64,000 bases of DNA from SIG307 sp964609025 (GTDB lineage Bacteria > Bacillota > Clostridia > Lachnospirales > Lachnospiraceae). Below the pieces are notes generated by a model, which did no database searches, had not been told where the DNA came from, and was given only the letters and a program-made list of their open reading frames with translations. The translations under genes were made by a program, and so were the position numbers. The stretch covers positions 1 through 64,000 of the forward strand of contig CAZSQM010000002.1 in NCBI GenBank assembly GCA_964609025.1, in the 5' to 3' direction. Below are positions 51,530-60,003 of this stretch, piece by piece. Each line of letters begins with the position of its first letter. Within the stretch, counting starts at the first letter, position 1.

Positions 51530-54048
51530 GGCGTCACCTCCTGAAAGAAGTCAAACAGCGTAGGGGCTTCCCTTTCGCTCTCAGCTGCTTGCAGATACCC
51601 AACACCATCCCGGAAATAGTCTGCATTCAGTTCACAACCGTATCCGTATCTTCCCATCTTTACCGCTGTCATAGGTACAGTCATTAAGCCGCCAAACGGG
51701 TCATACACCACATCGCCCTCATTGCTGTACCGATTTATGATTCTTTCCACGATATCCAGCTGCAACGGGCATACGTGCATCTGCTGTCTTCTACGACTCT
51801 GCGTCGTGTTGAGTGTACGCATCCGATTGATATCATCCCATACTTCGTCAAGGTTCCAACTTCCCGGCGCCACCACCATAAATGTAGCAGGGAGCTTGTC
51901 TGCTTTGTCCAGTTCTTTTGCAAGCCTTACGTGCTCCTTGTAGCTGTACACGCTCTCACGGCTGTACTTCCTGTATGCCGCCTGAAGGTTGTCTACCGAA
52001 ACTTCCGACAACTCTTCTTTGCTAATCAGGCGGTCACCGCTGCTCCTCCAGTATCCGTGTGCGTCTATCTGCCATTGCGCCCTTGTATACTCCTCTTTAC
52101 CCTTCGTTACCGGTTCGTCTGCATATGCTGTACTGCGGTCCGTTGGCAACTTCCGGAAGAGTAGAATGTATTCAGGACAACCTACCCCCATCTTTGTACC
52201 GTCCTTGCACTGCTCTGTCCATCCAAGGCGGTATGTCTGATTGTTTTCCCGTACTACATCTGTCACCACTGTAATCATGCCAAAATACTGGAAGCCATGC
52301 TTCATGTAATGCTCAATGCACAGCGCATGGAAAGGCTCGATTGTTGGCATCCCGGTACCGGTCGTATTCCCAAATAATACACGGTCCTTCACATGGATTG
52401 CTGCTACTCTGCCAGGCTTTAACACCCGCAAAAGTTCCGGCGTCAGATAGTCCATCTGCTCAAAGAATCTCTCTGTATCTTTGTTGTGCCCGAAATCGTT
52501 ATAATTTGCACTATACTCGTAGTGATTTCCGAACGGAATTGAGGTATGTATCAATCCAACGCTTTCACTCTCCATCTCACTCGTTTCTTCCACACAATCT
52601 CCATATACCGCCGTATACTGTGAACCTCTTACGGTTCTTTCTTCTCGTGAACCTTGCACACCCATCTTCCTTTCCAGTCCTTTTTCTTTTCCTGCCCGTG
52701 ACAAACCGTATTTTCTCACGATGTCAACCATCTTTCCAACCATGTGGTTATGATTCTCCCACTTTTCCAGTAGAGTATCCTTTATCTGCCGTTCATTCTC
52801 CATGTAGATAATATCAACGACAACCTGCTCTGTCTGTAAAAACCGGTAGCACCGGTGAATCGCCTGAATAAAGTCGTTAAATTCGTAGTCGATTCCAAGG
52901 AATAGTTCACGGTGGCAGTGCTTTTGAAAATTACACCCAGAACCAGACAGGCTCTTTTTTGTTGCAAACAGTCTTGTCCGTCCCTCGGAAAAATCAATCA
53001 CACGCTGCTCTCTGACCTCGTAATCCTGCGCCCCGTAAATATCTACTGTTTCCGGCAATACGCGCTTGATTTCTTCCCGCTCACGCTCTAAGTCATGCCA
53101 CAGAAGAAAATGCTCTCCCGGCGATGCGTTTACAATGCGTTTCATCTCTTCCGCTCGTGCCGCAATGCTATCTCTTTTTACTGCCGCTGCCTCCTTCAAG
53201 CCTTCGGCGGCTTCCGTGAATAGCTGTACTTGTCCGTCCCGGTCTGCTGTTTCAGCATAAGTCACCGGGAGCTCATGCCACCGTACCTCTAACGGCGGCA
53301 ATACGTACCCTTCGTCAGAGTAATCATTGCTTAGGTCGGACGGTTTTGTTATAAATAGCGCCCAACTGCTCACCCATAACCAAAACTCATCTTCCATGTT
53401 TGAATACAACGTGAGATTATTTGCCTTAGTCGAATCTCGCTGAAAGAATCTTGTCAACGCCTGCCCGGTATCCATCACCTCCAGATACCCCGCATAGTGA
53501 ATCAGCTCTTTGTACCGATTCGGCGACGGCGTTGCCGTGGCAACCAGCTTATACTTCACGCCCTTAAACTTATCCAAAAATGTTTGGTATGTCTTGCTTC
53601 CGAAAGAACGTAGCACGCTCGCTTCGTCTAACGATGTTGCTGTAAAGTAACTCGGTTCTATGTCTCCGTCCCTTACTCTCTCATAATTGGTAAGTATAAT
53701 CCTGCTCTTAGAGCCCTTTACTTCTTTCATCGTCCTGCAATACTCCGGTCGATCATAGCCTAGGACTTCAACTGCATCGCGGATAAACTCCTGCCTTACA
53801 CCGAGCGGCAGCACAATCAACGCCTTTCCGTCCTCATGCTCCGCTGCCAAGTGACAGAACTCTAACTCCTGCACCGTCTTTCCAAGTCCAAAAGACTCAA
53901 ATAGTGCCCTTCTTCCGCCGCGAAGCGCCCAGATAACCGCGTCCTTCTGATGTGGTTTCAGTGCTTTGTTTACTTGTTCCTGCTTTACCAAAAATCCGCT
54001 TTCGGTTGCAATCTCTATTTTTGTTTTCAAAAATTCCAAATAAGTCAT
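51526..54048 (-). CDS. SF2 helicase fused to a DNA adenine/cytosine-N4 methyltransferase
   Basis: 840 residues. N-terminal SF2 helicase: Walker A FGLGKT (53-58), LDEASVL (Walker B), ATATPSPN (motif III), and QAIHRCYRFLQ (motif VI). The C-terminal third is an N6/N4-type methyltransferase: TSIPFGNHYEYSAN in place of the D/N/S-P-P-Y motif (about 499) and DPFGG...CELN (about 783-805) for AdoMet binding. This two-part arrangement suggests movement along DNA coupled with modification. Domain order: helicase, linker, methyltransferase motif IV, then motif I, i.e. beta-class permutation. AAAGAGG precedes the ATG. Confidence 0.85.
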   Translation of the reverse strand: MTYLEFLKTKIEIATESGFLVKQEQVNKALKPHQKDAVIWALRGGRRALFESFGLGKTVQELEFCHLAAEHEDGKALIVLPLGVRQEFIRDAVEVLGYDRPEYCRTMKEVKGSKSRIILTNYERVRDGDIEPSYFTATSLDEASVLRSFGSKTYQTFLDKFKGVKYKLVATATPSPNRYKELIHYAGYLEVMDTGQALTRFFQRDSTKANNLTLYSNMEDEFWLWVSSWALFITKPSDLSNDYSDEGYVLPPLEVRWHELPVTYAETADRDGQVQLFTEAAEGLKEAAAVKRDSIAARAEEMKRIVNASPGEHFLLWHDLEREREEIKRVLPETVDIYGAQDYEVREQRVIDFSEGRTRLFATKKSLSGSGCNFQKHCHRELFLGIDYEFNDFIQAIHRCYRFLQTEQVVVDIIYMENERQIKDTLLEKWENHNHMVGKMVDIVRKYGLSRAGKEKGLERKMGVQGSREERTVRGSQYTAVYGDCVEETSEMESESVGLIHTSIPFGNHYEYSANYNDFGHNKDTERFFEQMDYLTPELLRVLKPGRVAAIHVKDRVLFGNTTGTGMPTIEPFHALCIEHYMKHGFQYFGMITVVTDVVRENNQTYRLGWTEQCKDGTKMGVGCPEYILLFRKLPTDRSTAYADEPVTKGKEEYTRAQWQIDAHGYWRSSGDRLISKEELSEVSVDNLQAAYRKYSRESVYSYKEHVRLAKELDKADKLPATFMVVAPGSWNLDEVWDDINRMRTLNTTQSRRRQQMHVCPLQLDIVERIINRYSNEGDVVYDPFGGLMTVPMTAVKMGRYGYGCELNADYFRDGVGYLQAAESEREAPTLFDFFQEVTP

Positions 54049-54108
54049 TTCCTCTTTGGAGTAAAGACGTCTTTATCGCTGGCCAGCAAACCTCTTACTC
54101 CTTCCTCG

Positions 54109-54576
54109 TCAATATAGAATTCCCTGCCGCACAAGTGCGTTTCTTGCCTCTGCTGCATTTTTACTCCGCGCCTTTTCTACATTCATCTGATAGTGCTTTT
54201 CACATACCTTATAACCACATTTAACCGGTTCCCTGCAAAAATAGCATTCTCCTTCCTCTCTGCTTCTCTTTTCAGTCCTATATCGTAAGCGTTTACGATT
54301 CTGGCATTTTACGCACATGACATATCCTTTTCTCGGCCTATGTTTGCCGCATTTAGGGCACATCCCATCGGCTTTTCTTCGTTCATACAACGATTTATGC
54401 TCTATACGCATATAGGCATTATACTTTTCCCTATCCCTTTCCCTTATCTCACTCTTATATGCCGCAGATTTGCATCTGCATTCCGGACAACTTTTTTCGG
54501 TTCCAAAAAGTCTATACTTTTTGCAAATAGGGCATATTCCAAGCGACAGGTAAAAGCTACGTTCCTCCTTCGTCAT
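54109..54576 (-). CDS. Multi-zinc-finger phage protein
   Basis: 155 residues, start at 54576 after AAGG. Three paired Cys clusters: CPICKKYRLFGTEKSCPEC, CPKCGKHRPRKGYVMCVKC, and CYFCREPVKCGYKVCEKH, with basic linkers (YRTEKRSREE). Nucleic-acid binding is likely. The stop lies close to the helicase gene; the start overlaps the replication gene end by 20 bases. Confidence 0.72.
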   Translation of the reverse strand: MTKEERSFYLSLGICPICKKYRLFGTEKSCPECRCKSAAYKSEIRERDREKYNAYMRIEHKSLYERRKADGMCPKCGKHRPRKGYVMCVKCQNRKRLRYRTEKRSREEGECYFCREPVKCGYKVCEKHYQMNVEKARSKNAAEARNALVRQGILY

Positions 54577-55468
54577 AGCTGCACCTTCTTCCCTGTAACA
54601 AGCTACGTTCCAGCTCATCCACATCAATTTCCCTTTGCGGAAAATCATTAAATTGGTTTTTTTTCTTAGGCTTCGATTTTTTATACTTTCCAGGCAGATA
54701 ATCAGCAAAAATGCACTTTGCAAGAAAGTTATTTGGATGATAAACCTTATCAGTTTCTTCAATCACACATGCTTCAGCATAGTTTTTTGCCGATGCAATT
54801 AGATCATCCTGCGATACTGCACCCGAAAGAACCAAATCACAATATGCGACTTCTGCCTCCTGCCTGCGAATTTTCTTTGGATAAGCCGTCCAAAATTCCT
54901 CAAAACGAACCTCAACCTCAGCATCCGCATCTATATTTTCTTTTCCTTTTATTTCTTTTCTTTTTATTTCCTTTGCATCATAATTCTCGGATTTATCACC
55001 ATTATTCCTGTATTTATCTCGGTTTTTCCTGCATTTATCTTGTTTTTTGGTAACTTTAATACAGGTAGCGGTATCCCTTTCTTCCAAAAGCCATATGTTA
55101 TCATCAACATAAACATCTCGTTTTAGCCTTTTGACCGCTTCCTGATAACGACGTTGTATTCCCGGTGAAGTAATGATAGTGTCCGAATCGACAAGTATGC
55201 TCGTAAGTAGTGACCGGTCGACTAAGAATGTCATTACCTGCTTTATAAACCCTTCCGTAAGACCAAGTTCGGAGATTATACCATCTTCACAGTCTTGGTC
55301 AAACCTTGCATAGTAACCAGTACGATAAACTTCTGTCAGCAGATAGATATACATCACTACCCCATCGTTTCCAAATCGTGCCCTGAGAGCCTTAATTCGT
55401 CTATCTGCGTAAAAGAAATCCGTATCAAAGGAAAAATAGTGCAATCCGTCCGTTTTCGGACGTGACAT
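54557..55468 (-). CDS. Replication initiation protein with DUF4373-like domain
   Basis: 303 residues. The N-terminal domain (about 8-110) has the DUF4373/Lin1244-type winged-helix pattern (FSFDTDFFYADRRIKALRAR, FGNDGVVMYIYLLTEVYR). A basic, Asn/Lys-rich linker (about 140-180) leads to a C-terminal domain (FWTAYPKKIRRQEAE, HPNNFLAKC) typical of DnaD-like or replisome-organiser proteins. It likely starts phage DNA replication. AAAGGAG precedes the ATG; a hairpin lies just upstream. Confidence 0.78.
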   Translation of the reverse strand: MSRPKTDGLHYFSFDTDFFYADRRIKALRARFGNDGVVMYIYLLTEVYRTGYYARFDQDCEDGIISELGLTEGFIKQVMTFLVDRSLLTSILVDSDTIITSPGIQRRYQEAVKRLKRDVYVDDNIWLLEERDTATCIKVTKKQDKCRKNRDKYRNNGDKSENYDAKEIKRKEIKGKENIDADAEVEVRFEEFWTAYPKKIRRQEAEVAYCDLVLSGAVSQDDLIASAKNYAEACVIEETDKVYHPNNFLAKCIFADYLPGKYKKSKPKKKNQFNDFPQREIDVDELERSLLQGRRCSYDEGGT

Positions 55469-55485
55469 ATAAGTATGCTCCTTTC

Positions 55486-55514
55486 TTCCACTGCGGTTGA
55501 CAGCCGCAGTGGAA
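55486..55514 (-). other. Hairpin before the replication gene
   Basis: Perfect 11-bp stem (55486-55496 with 55504-55514), 7-base loop, ending about 4 bases before the AAAGGAG site of the replication gene. No T run on either strand. Could control translation, or be part of an origin. It is in the only gap (55,469-55,586) of this part of the operon. Confidence 0.55.
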
Positions 55515-55586
55515 AGTAAAATAAGTTAGTAGTAACCAAGGGAACAATCCGGGTGTGATATGCAAAAATCCGAAAGTGCCTAAAAT

Positions 55587-56312
55587 TTAATAAATAACCG
55601 AAATACCAGAAATACCGGAAAGCTCGAACTCTAAATGTTTGTGAATGTTCTTCATTGCTTCACGCACCCACGCTCCACCATCAGCTTCAAAGAGCGCACA
55701 ATCGATACCTTCATACTTGTTCTGTTTCATTCTGAAAATGAACTCGGAAACCGGCTGCTCTACTTCCGTGAATGTACGGAACGGTCTTAACTTAACCGGA
55801 TTCGGAACCAATGCATCGGTCTTGGATGAAATTCCGGTTCTTACGGTAGCTTTCTGTGTAACACCATCATCTCCATAACTCGCAACAGTTCCGTTTTCCA
55901 CGGTACCGGAGAACTGCAAAATCAGGTCCTTGTCCGTGTCCGAATCATTCACAAATTTAGACTGCACACCAATATTGAATTTCTCATGTTCGATAAAGCT
56001 ACCGAACTCAAAGTACGGAATCTTTGCATGAACCCTTACAAGTTCCTCGCGTTCTCTTTTTTCGTTAAGCTGCGAAAAAAATCTAACCTCGGTCGGACTT
56101 ACAACATGTACAATCATCTCCGCGGCCATTGTGTCAACCTTCGACTTGATATAATAAACCAAACTCGAAAGCGTACTCATTTCGATTGCATCCGCCATCG
56201 GAATAAACTTGTCCTGACGGTACAACGGCTGATCGGAATACACACTTCCGTTTACTTCATGCAAATTCGCCTTACCGTGGTCCTTAATCCATTCAAATGC
56301 TTTTTCTAACAT
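55587..56312 (-). CDS. Conserved phage protein, function unknown
   Basis: 241 residues, GGTGAAG before the ATG. Mixed alpha/beta; pattern ADAIEMSTLSSLVYYIKS and IVHVVSPTEVRFFSQL, a C-terminal ALFEADGGAWVREAMKN. The position upstream of the replication gene and its acidic character suggest a role in early metabolism; the fold resembles proteins annotated DUF2303-like, but this is not certain. Confidence 0.6.
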   Translation of the reverse strand: MLEKAFEWIKDHGKANLHEVNGSVYSDQPLYRQDKFIPMADAIEMSTLSSLVYYIKSKVDTMAAEMIVHVVSPTEVRFFSQLNEKREREELVRVHAKIPYFEFGSFIEHEKFNIGVQSKFVNDSDTDKDLILQFSGTVENGTVASYGDDGVTQKATVRTGISSKTDALVPNPVKLRPFRTFTEVEQPVSEFIFRMKQNKYEGIDCALFEADGGAWVREAMKNIHKHLEFELSGISGISVIY

Positions 56313-56330
56313 ATCTTCACCTTTTCCCGC

Positions 56331-56714
56331 TTATCTTGCGGCCTTTCTGAAATCAACAACAGCATCAACGATTTCGCCGGTTTCGGTGTCAACCTTTCCG
56401 GCGGTGTTCAAATCAATGTTCATCTGACCCTTAATCTGCTTTCCGTATTCCTCTGCATACACCTCACCGGTCACTAAATTTTTACCGGTTGAAAATGCGG
56501 TCTGCATCGGGGCTTGCGGTGCAAGCTTTTCAATAACATTAACTTCAGCATGAACATCATCCCTTGATTCGTTCTGCAAAAAATCAAACTGAATAATAAT
56601 TTTGCGCTTCACCTTAAAGGATGTGTTCGGGTCTTGCAAATTTTCAATCACCCTCTCGAATGCCTTGTTGAATTTCTCCTGTAATGCACCGCCTACAACT
56701 TCCTGCAATTCCAT
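56331..56714 (-). CDS. Conserved phage protein (often named replication terminator protein)
   Basis: 127 residues. Pattern: an N-terminal helix with GGALQEKFNKAFERVIENLQDPNTSFK parts, KRKIIIQFDF strand, then a beta segment and a Thr-rich end. Related short proteins in Firmicutes phages carry the annotation replication terminator protein, without experimental support that I know of. Tight operon. Confidence 0.65.
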   Translation of the reverse strand: MELQEVVGGALQEKFNKAFERVIENLQDPNTSFKVKRKIIIQFDFLQNESRDDVHAEVNVIEKLAPQAPMQTAFSTGKNLVTGEVYAEEYGKQIKGQMNIDLNTAGKVDTETGEIVDAVVDFRKAAR

Positions 56715-56772
56715 TTGTTCATAACCTTTTTGCTCCTTTCTTTATATTTCAAACAGCTCTCGCCGCTGCTTG

Positions 56773-57060
56773 CTACAAATAATTCCTCCCGAAAATTTCT
56801 ACAAAATTCTCTTCCGGATATTCCTCCATAAACTTCCTTTGTGCCATCTTCTTGAGCGCCAAGTCCAGGCACTTATCGAAGTGGACTCCAGCATTACTGC
56901 CGTTATGGTGCATATAGCAGAGTGGGACTGTGAGTTTGTATTTCTCCGACCACTTACGATTCGGTCCATACAGTACATGATGTTTGTGTGGGTTTGGTTT
57001 CCCGCACACGATACAATGTCCCATATCTGCCGCTAAGATGCTTTCCAGTTTTTCTCCCAT
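56773..57060 (-). CDS. HNH-like phage protein
   Basis: 95 residues from the ATG at 57060 (GGAG twelve bases upstream), or shorter from 57024. CIVCGKPNPHKHHVLYG, PLCYMHHNGSNAGVHFDK and EIFGRNYL form an HNH-like, zinc-binding pattern (Cys-x2-Cys, His pairs). Possibly a recombination or replication-fork nuclease. It overlaps the NinB-like gene by 28 bases. Confidence 0.72.
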   Translation of the reverse strand: MGEKLESILAADMGHCIVCGKPNPHKHHVLYGPNRKWSEKYKLTVPLCYMHHNGSNAGVHFDKCLDLALKKMAQRKFMEEYPEENFVEIFGRNYL

Positions 57061-57572
57061 AACTCGATTGCTCTCCTCATTTCCTCGGACGGCGGCGGTG
57101 TCAAGCCAATCTCTTGCATCTCGGAAACAACCCCATCGAGTAGCCGGCTGAACTCTGCCGTATCGTATGTACTGCTCCCGAAATAGCAAAGCATCTGAAC
57201 CGCCGTCTGACCGTTTATATCTACCTCGCCGATAACCTCGCACTCTCTCCATTGTGCTTTGACTGCATCCACCACATTCGCCTTCACGCAGATGTATGTA
57301 AACTTTCCATATCGTTTCAGCATCAAGAGGTATACATCCCACTTGTCTGTACGAAGGACCGCCGCCATCTCGGATAGGCACGCCCACAACATCCCGTTTG
57401 CGTCTAGAGACCGCCGCTTCCTGTGCTTCGCTGCCTTGATATCCAAGCTCTCCATCTGTGCAAGGGAATTAAGCTCATCCACCGGCTCCGTATCGATGGA
57501 GAAGGATACCGTAAGTTTCCCGCTGACGATATCCCGCACCACCGACACAAGTTTTCCTGTTGTGTCCATCAT
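57033..57572 (-). CDS. NinB-like recombination protein
   Basis: 179 residues. The KHRKRRSLDANGMLWACLSE block (split here between a basic helix and DANG turn) and the R-x-Y-G-K-F segment are typical of NinB-like recombination mediators and related phage families, in which the protein assists RecA-independent recombination. Two Met codons at 57572; AAGGGG before them. Confidence 0.7.
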   Translation of the reverse strand: MMDTTGKLVSVVRDIVSGKLTVSFSIDTEPVDELNSLAQMESLDIKAAKHRKRRSLDANGMLWACLSEMAAVLRTDKWDVYLLMLKRYGKFTYICVKANVVDAVKAQWRECEVIGEVDINGQTAVQMLCYFGSSTYDTAEFSRLLDGVVSEMQEIGLTPPPSEEMRRAIELWEKNWKAS

Positions 57573-57598
57573 GCCAACCCCTTCCGTTTAGGCATACC

Positions 57599-58495
57599 CT
57601 AGACTTCTTTTTTTTCTGTCACATTATAGGCAAGGCCTACCTCTTTGATTTTTGCACTGACTTTACGTATCTGTTCCAGCGTTCCGGTCAACTGAACTGT
57701 CAATGTATAGATTTTCTCCGGTTCCTGAACTGATTTCACTTCTTCAGGTACGCTTTCCTTCACCTTATCTTCTCCATGTAACTCGTTCAGTATCTCTTCA
57801 TCCGTAATTTCATCCGGCTTACGATTCTCCGCCGCGAAAATACGCTCTGCATGCTCACGCACCTTATCAATGATTCTGCTGGTATCCATGCCGTTATCGA
57901 TGTAATACTGAAATTCCGACATAGAGAGCTTGGTACGCAGCCGGCCGTTTTCGGTATTAATGACATTCATGATAATGGTTATCCGCTCCTGCTCCCTGTC
58001 CTGCTCCACCTTTAGCGCAAACGCTCTGGTTTCCAAATCTTCCTTTACGCTCTTTTTACTTGCGGTAAGGTTCAGGTACTTATCAAGCACCGTCAGCTGC
58101 GCTGCATACTTCTCATTGAGTCCGATTGCTTCAGCTACATCGGCAATCATAATGTTCGCGTCCGCGCGCTTTGCCTCTCTCTTAGCATCATCGAACACCT
58201 TGATACCGTCTTTCAGAGGCATCTCTACCTCTTCAATATCCGCAATCAGTTTTTTACACTGTGCTTCGAACTCTGTTATAGGTTTCGACAGCTCCTGTTT
58301 CTTTTCCTTGCGGAAGGTATCAATCTTAATACGCAAACCGGCAAGCTCCTTCTGTGCGTCCTTGCAGGCAGCAAGCGTGTCATCCGTCACAACAAGCCCT
58401 TTATAATCAGTGAGCCGCTTCTGTAACTCCGCTTCCAACTGCTCATAGTTTACCTTCACAACAGGCAACTGAAATTCATTTACAACAAAATCCAT
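57599..58495 (-). CDS. DUF1351 protein
   Basis: 298 residues, mainly coiled coil (about 40-110: KDAQKELAGLRIKIDTFRKEK, KKQELSKPITEFEAQ), matching DUF1351, a family next to ERF or RecT genes in Firmicutes phages. C-terminal beta domain (IYTLTVQLTGTLEQIRKVSAKI). Probable partner of the annealing protein. AGGAGG precedes the ATG. Confidence 0.82.
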   Translation of the reverse strand: MDFVVNEFQLPVVKVNYEQLEAELQKRLTDYKGLVVTDDTLAACKDAQKELAGLRIKIDTFRKEKKQELSKPITEFEAQCKKLIADIEEVEMPLKDGIKVFDDAKREAKRADANIMIADVAEAIGLNEKYAAQLTVLDKYLNLTASKKSVKEDLETRAFALKVEQDREQERITIIMNVINTENGRLRTKLSMSEFQYYIDNGMDTSRIIDKVREHAERIFAAENRKPDEITDEEILNELHGEDKVKESVPEEVKSVQEPEKIYTLTVQLTGTLEQIRKVSAKIKEVGLAYNVTEKKEV

Positions 58496-58507
58496 GTCTC
58501 AATCCTC

Positions 58508-59137
58508 CTATATTCCAAAATCTACATCCGGCTGCACTGCCGCATCCGGAGTTTTCTCTAATCCTGCCATTGCTTTCATAAAATCAATAACCGTCAACTT
58601 CTCAATAGTATCGCAATGGTATCGCTCCAATATGGAGATTTCCTTTACGCCCTTCTGAACCATCTTGTCCCGCAGAACCTTAATCTTCGTAGAGTCCACG
58701 TAAACCGGTTCCGGCTGCGGAGTTTCTGTATCCGAATCCGGCGTTTCATCTGTCGGAATACAGAATACCTGAAAACAGGCGTATTTATAGGCTACCGAAA
58801 GCGCCTTATTCGTTGCCTTATCTCCGGAATCCATTGCTTCGCCGATAACAACCGCATCCACATAGCTTCCGTCTTCCGCATAAAATCGAAAGTTGACCGT
58901 AAGCCTCGTATAAAGCAGAGTTCCGCCGTTCTTTGAAACTCTCTCCTCTCTCTGCTCGTTGGTTACCATAGGGACAACGAACAAATGATTCTTAATGAGC
59001 GCCGGCTGTAAAGCATTCATTACATCATCTACACCGCGGTACAAGTATCCTCCCTGCGTGTTCTTCTTACCTTTTGTAACGGCTCCGATATCTTTCATCA
59101 CGCCGCAAATAGCAGCGAATATCTTACCATCTTCCAT
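58508..59137 (-). CDS. erf: ERF-family single-strand annealing protein
   Basis: 209 residues. ERF signature: an N-terminal segment with QGGYLYRGVDDVMNALQP, then GEAMDSGDKATNKALSVAYKYA, the core of the family that anneals complementary single strands. A divergent C-terminal tail. With DUF1351 it should provide phage recombination. The start overlaps the stop of the 40-residue gene upstream (TAATG). Confidence 0.88.
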   Translation of the reverse strand: MEDGKIFAAICGVMKDIGAVTKGKKNTQGGYLYRGVDDVMNALQPALIKNHLFVVPMVTNEQREERVSKNGGTLLYTRLTVNFRFYAEDGSYVDAVVIGEAMDSGDKATNKALSVAYKYACFQVFCIPTDETPDSDTETPQPEPVYVDSTKIKVLRDKMVQKGVKEISILERYHCDTIEKLTVIDFMKAMAGLEKTPDAAVQPDVDFGI

Positions 59138-59259
59138 TAGTCGTAATCCTCGCTTTCCTGTTCTTCCTCATAGGCCTCCCGGGCTTCCTCCAATTCGTAG
59201 TGACGTTCCAGTGCTTCATAAAAGTCTGCAATTCTCTCATTATCCCAGTAACAGTCCAT
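59137..59259 (-). CDS. Small acidic phage protein
   Basis: 40 residues, start at 59259 with GGAG nine bases upstream, very acidic (EEAREAYEEEQESEDYD). Its stop overlaps the ERF start, and its start lies inside the previous gene by 20 bases. Likely real because of the site and coupling; no function. Confidence 0.6.
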   Translation of the reverse strand: MDCYWDNERIADFYEALERHYELEEAREAYEEEQESEDYD

Positions 59260-59437
59260 GATTCATCACTCCAATCATCATCTGTCCGTCTTCCTGGCAA
59301 GTCAGAAGTTCAGCCCTTTTCTTATCACGTTCTTGACGTGCTTTCTCCTCGGAGATACAGTCCTCACATACGCCGTTGTGGAGTTCTCCGGCATCACAGT
59401 TACCGCCACATTCGCGGCACCGGTAGTTATATCCCAT
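59240..59437 (-). CDS. Small zinc-finger phage protein
   Basis: 65 residues, AAAGGAGG before the ATG. A zinc site CRECGGNC...GVCEDC is followed by a charged helix (EEKARQERDKKRAELL). Fits a nucleic-acid-binding accessory protein. Its promoter region overlaps the plus-strand promoter described below. Confidence 0.72.
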   Translation of the reverse strand: MGYNYRCRECGGNCDAGELHNGVCEDCISEEKARQERDKKRAELLTCQEDGQMMIGVMNHGLLLG

Positions 59438-59448
59438 AAAAATCCTCC

Positions 59449-59477
59449 TTTACAATCTGTACAAAATACGCTATAAT
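59449..59477 (+). promoter_or_regulatory. Plus-strand promoter inside the early operon
   Basis: TTTACA (59449-59454), 17-bp spacer, TATAAT (59472-59477), pointing against the early genes. An inverted pair ATCTGTA (59455-59461) and TACAGAT (59477-59483) brackets the spacer, and might be an operator. Confidence 0.5.
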
Positions 59478-59483
59478 ACAGAT

Positions 59484-59536
59484 AGTGTTTTTTTGTTTGC
59501 GCCCCGACGGATGCCAGTCCAAAGGGCGCGTTTTTC
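59484..59536 (+). ncRNA. Candidate short antisense RNA
   Basis: Predicted transcript from the promoter at 59449-59477: about 50 nt, ending in a hairpin with a GCGCCC/GGGCGC stem (starting near 59499) and an inner stem, followed by five Ts (59531-59535). It would be complementary to the start of the early transcript around the small 39-residue gene and the zinc-finger gene. No homologue is known to me. Confidence 0.35.
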
Positions 59537-59654
59537 ATTCCTCCGTGGCATCCGGCTCCGGTGTGAACCCTGTCACTTCACCGTTTTCGATGATTGCTTT
59601 AAGGCCACAAGCCGCGTACAAATAGCAATCAATCAAGGTTAAATTATTCATCAT
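59535..59654 (-). CDS. Small phage protein, function unknown
   Basis: 39 residues with AAAGGAG before the start at 59654; the start overlaps the stop of the helix-turn-helix gene. Pattern: LIDCYLYAACGLKAIIENGEVTG. Such short proteins recur in phage early operons. The frame continues no further. Confidence 0.6.
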   Translation of the reverse strand: MMNNLTLIDCYLYAACGLKAIIENGEVTGFTPEPDATEE

Positions 59655-59893
59655 GCTGTTTCTCCTTTCTTCTGCATCTCCTCGCGGAGTGCGAAAATAT
59701 CATCCCAAGTCAGCGCGTACTTATTCAAAAACGCTCCTGCCTTGATGTAGTACCGTTTATTCTTGCCACCGGTTGCCGTGATAGCCTCCGCAATGTCCGC
59801 AAGGTCCCCACGGCGCACCAAGTTACAAAAACTACTCCTTGACAACCCGAGGAAGTAACAAGCCTCATCGACCGTAATGTTCTTTATAGCCAT
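59651..59893 (-). CDS. Excisionase-like helix-turn-helix protein
   Basis: 80 residues, AAAGGAG before the ATG at 59893. The N-terminal half, VDEACYFLGLSRSSFCNLVRRGDL, is a winged helix-turn-helix like those of Xis/MerR-type proteins, followed by GGKNKRYYIKAGAFLNKY. Fits an excisionase or early transcription regulator. Confidence 0.7.
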   Translation of the reverse strand: MAIKNITVDEACYFLGLSRSSFCNLVRRGDLADIAEAITATGGKNKRYYIKAGAFLNKYALTWDDIFALREEMQKKGETA

Positions 59894-59923
59894 TTCATCA
59901 CTCCTTTCTGTGGTCATATTGGT

Positions 59924-59952
59924 TGACTTTTTCTAAATTCCCTCCTATACTG
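59924..59952 (+). promoter_or_regulatory. Promoter of the small basic protein gene
   Basis: TTGACT (59924-59929), 17-bp spacer, TATACT (59947-59952) on the plus strand. The palindrome CTGTA-TG-TACAG (59951-59962) overlaps the -10 end, a likely operator. Confidence 0.7.
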
Positions 59953-60003
59953 TATGTACAGGCTTCGACCAAAGCCGAGTTCATACGAAAGGAGGATTCT
60001 ATT

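Noticed and set aside
51526..54048. Type I or III restriction system
   Set aside because: There is helicase and methyltransferase but no nuclease motif or specificity subunit, and the gene is inside the phage early operon.
59302..59538. Minus-strand frame of 78 codons starting at 59538
   Set aside because: GGAGG touches the ATG with no spacing, and the frame overlaps the better-supported zinc-finger gene by more than half.
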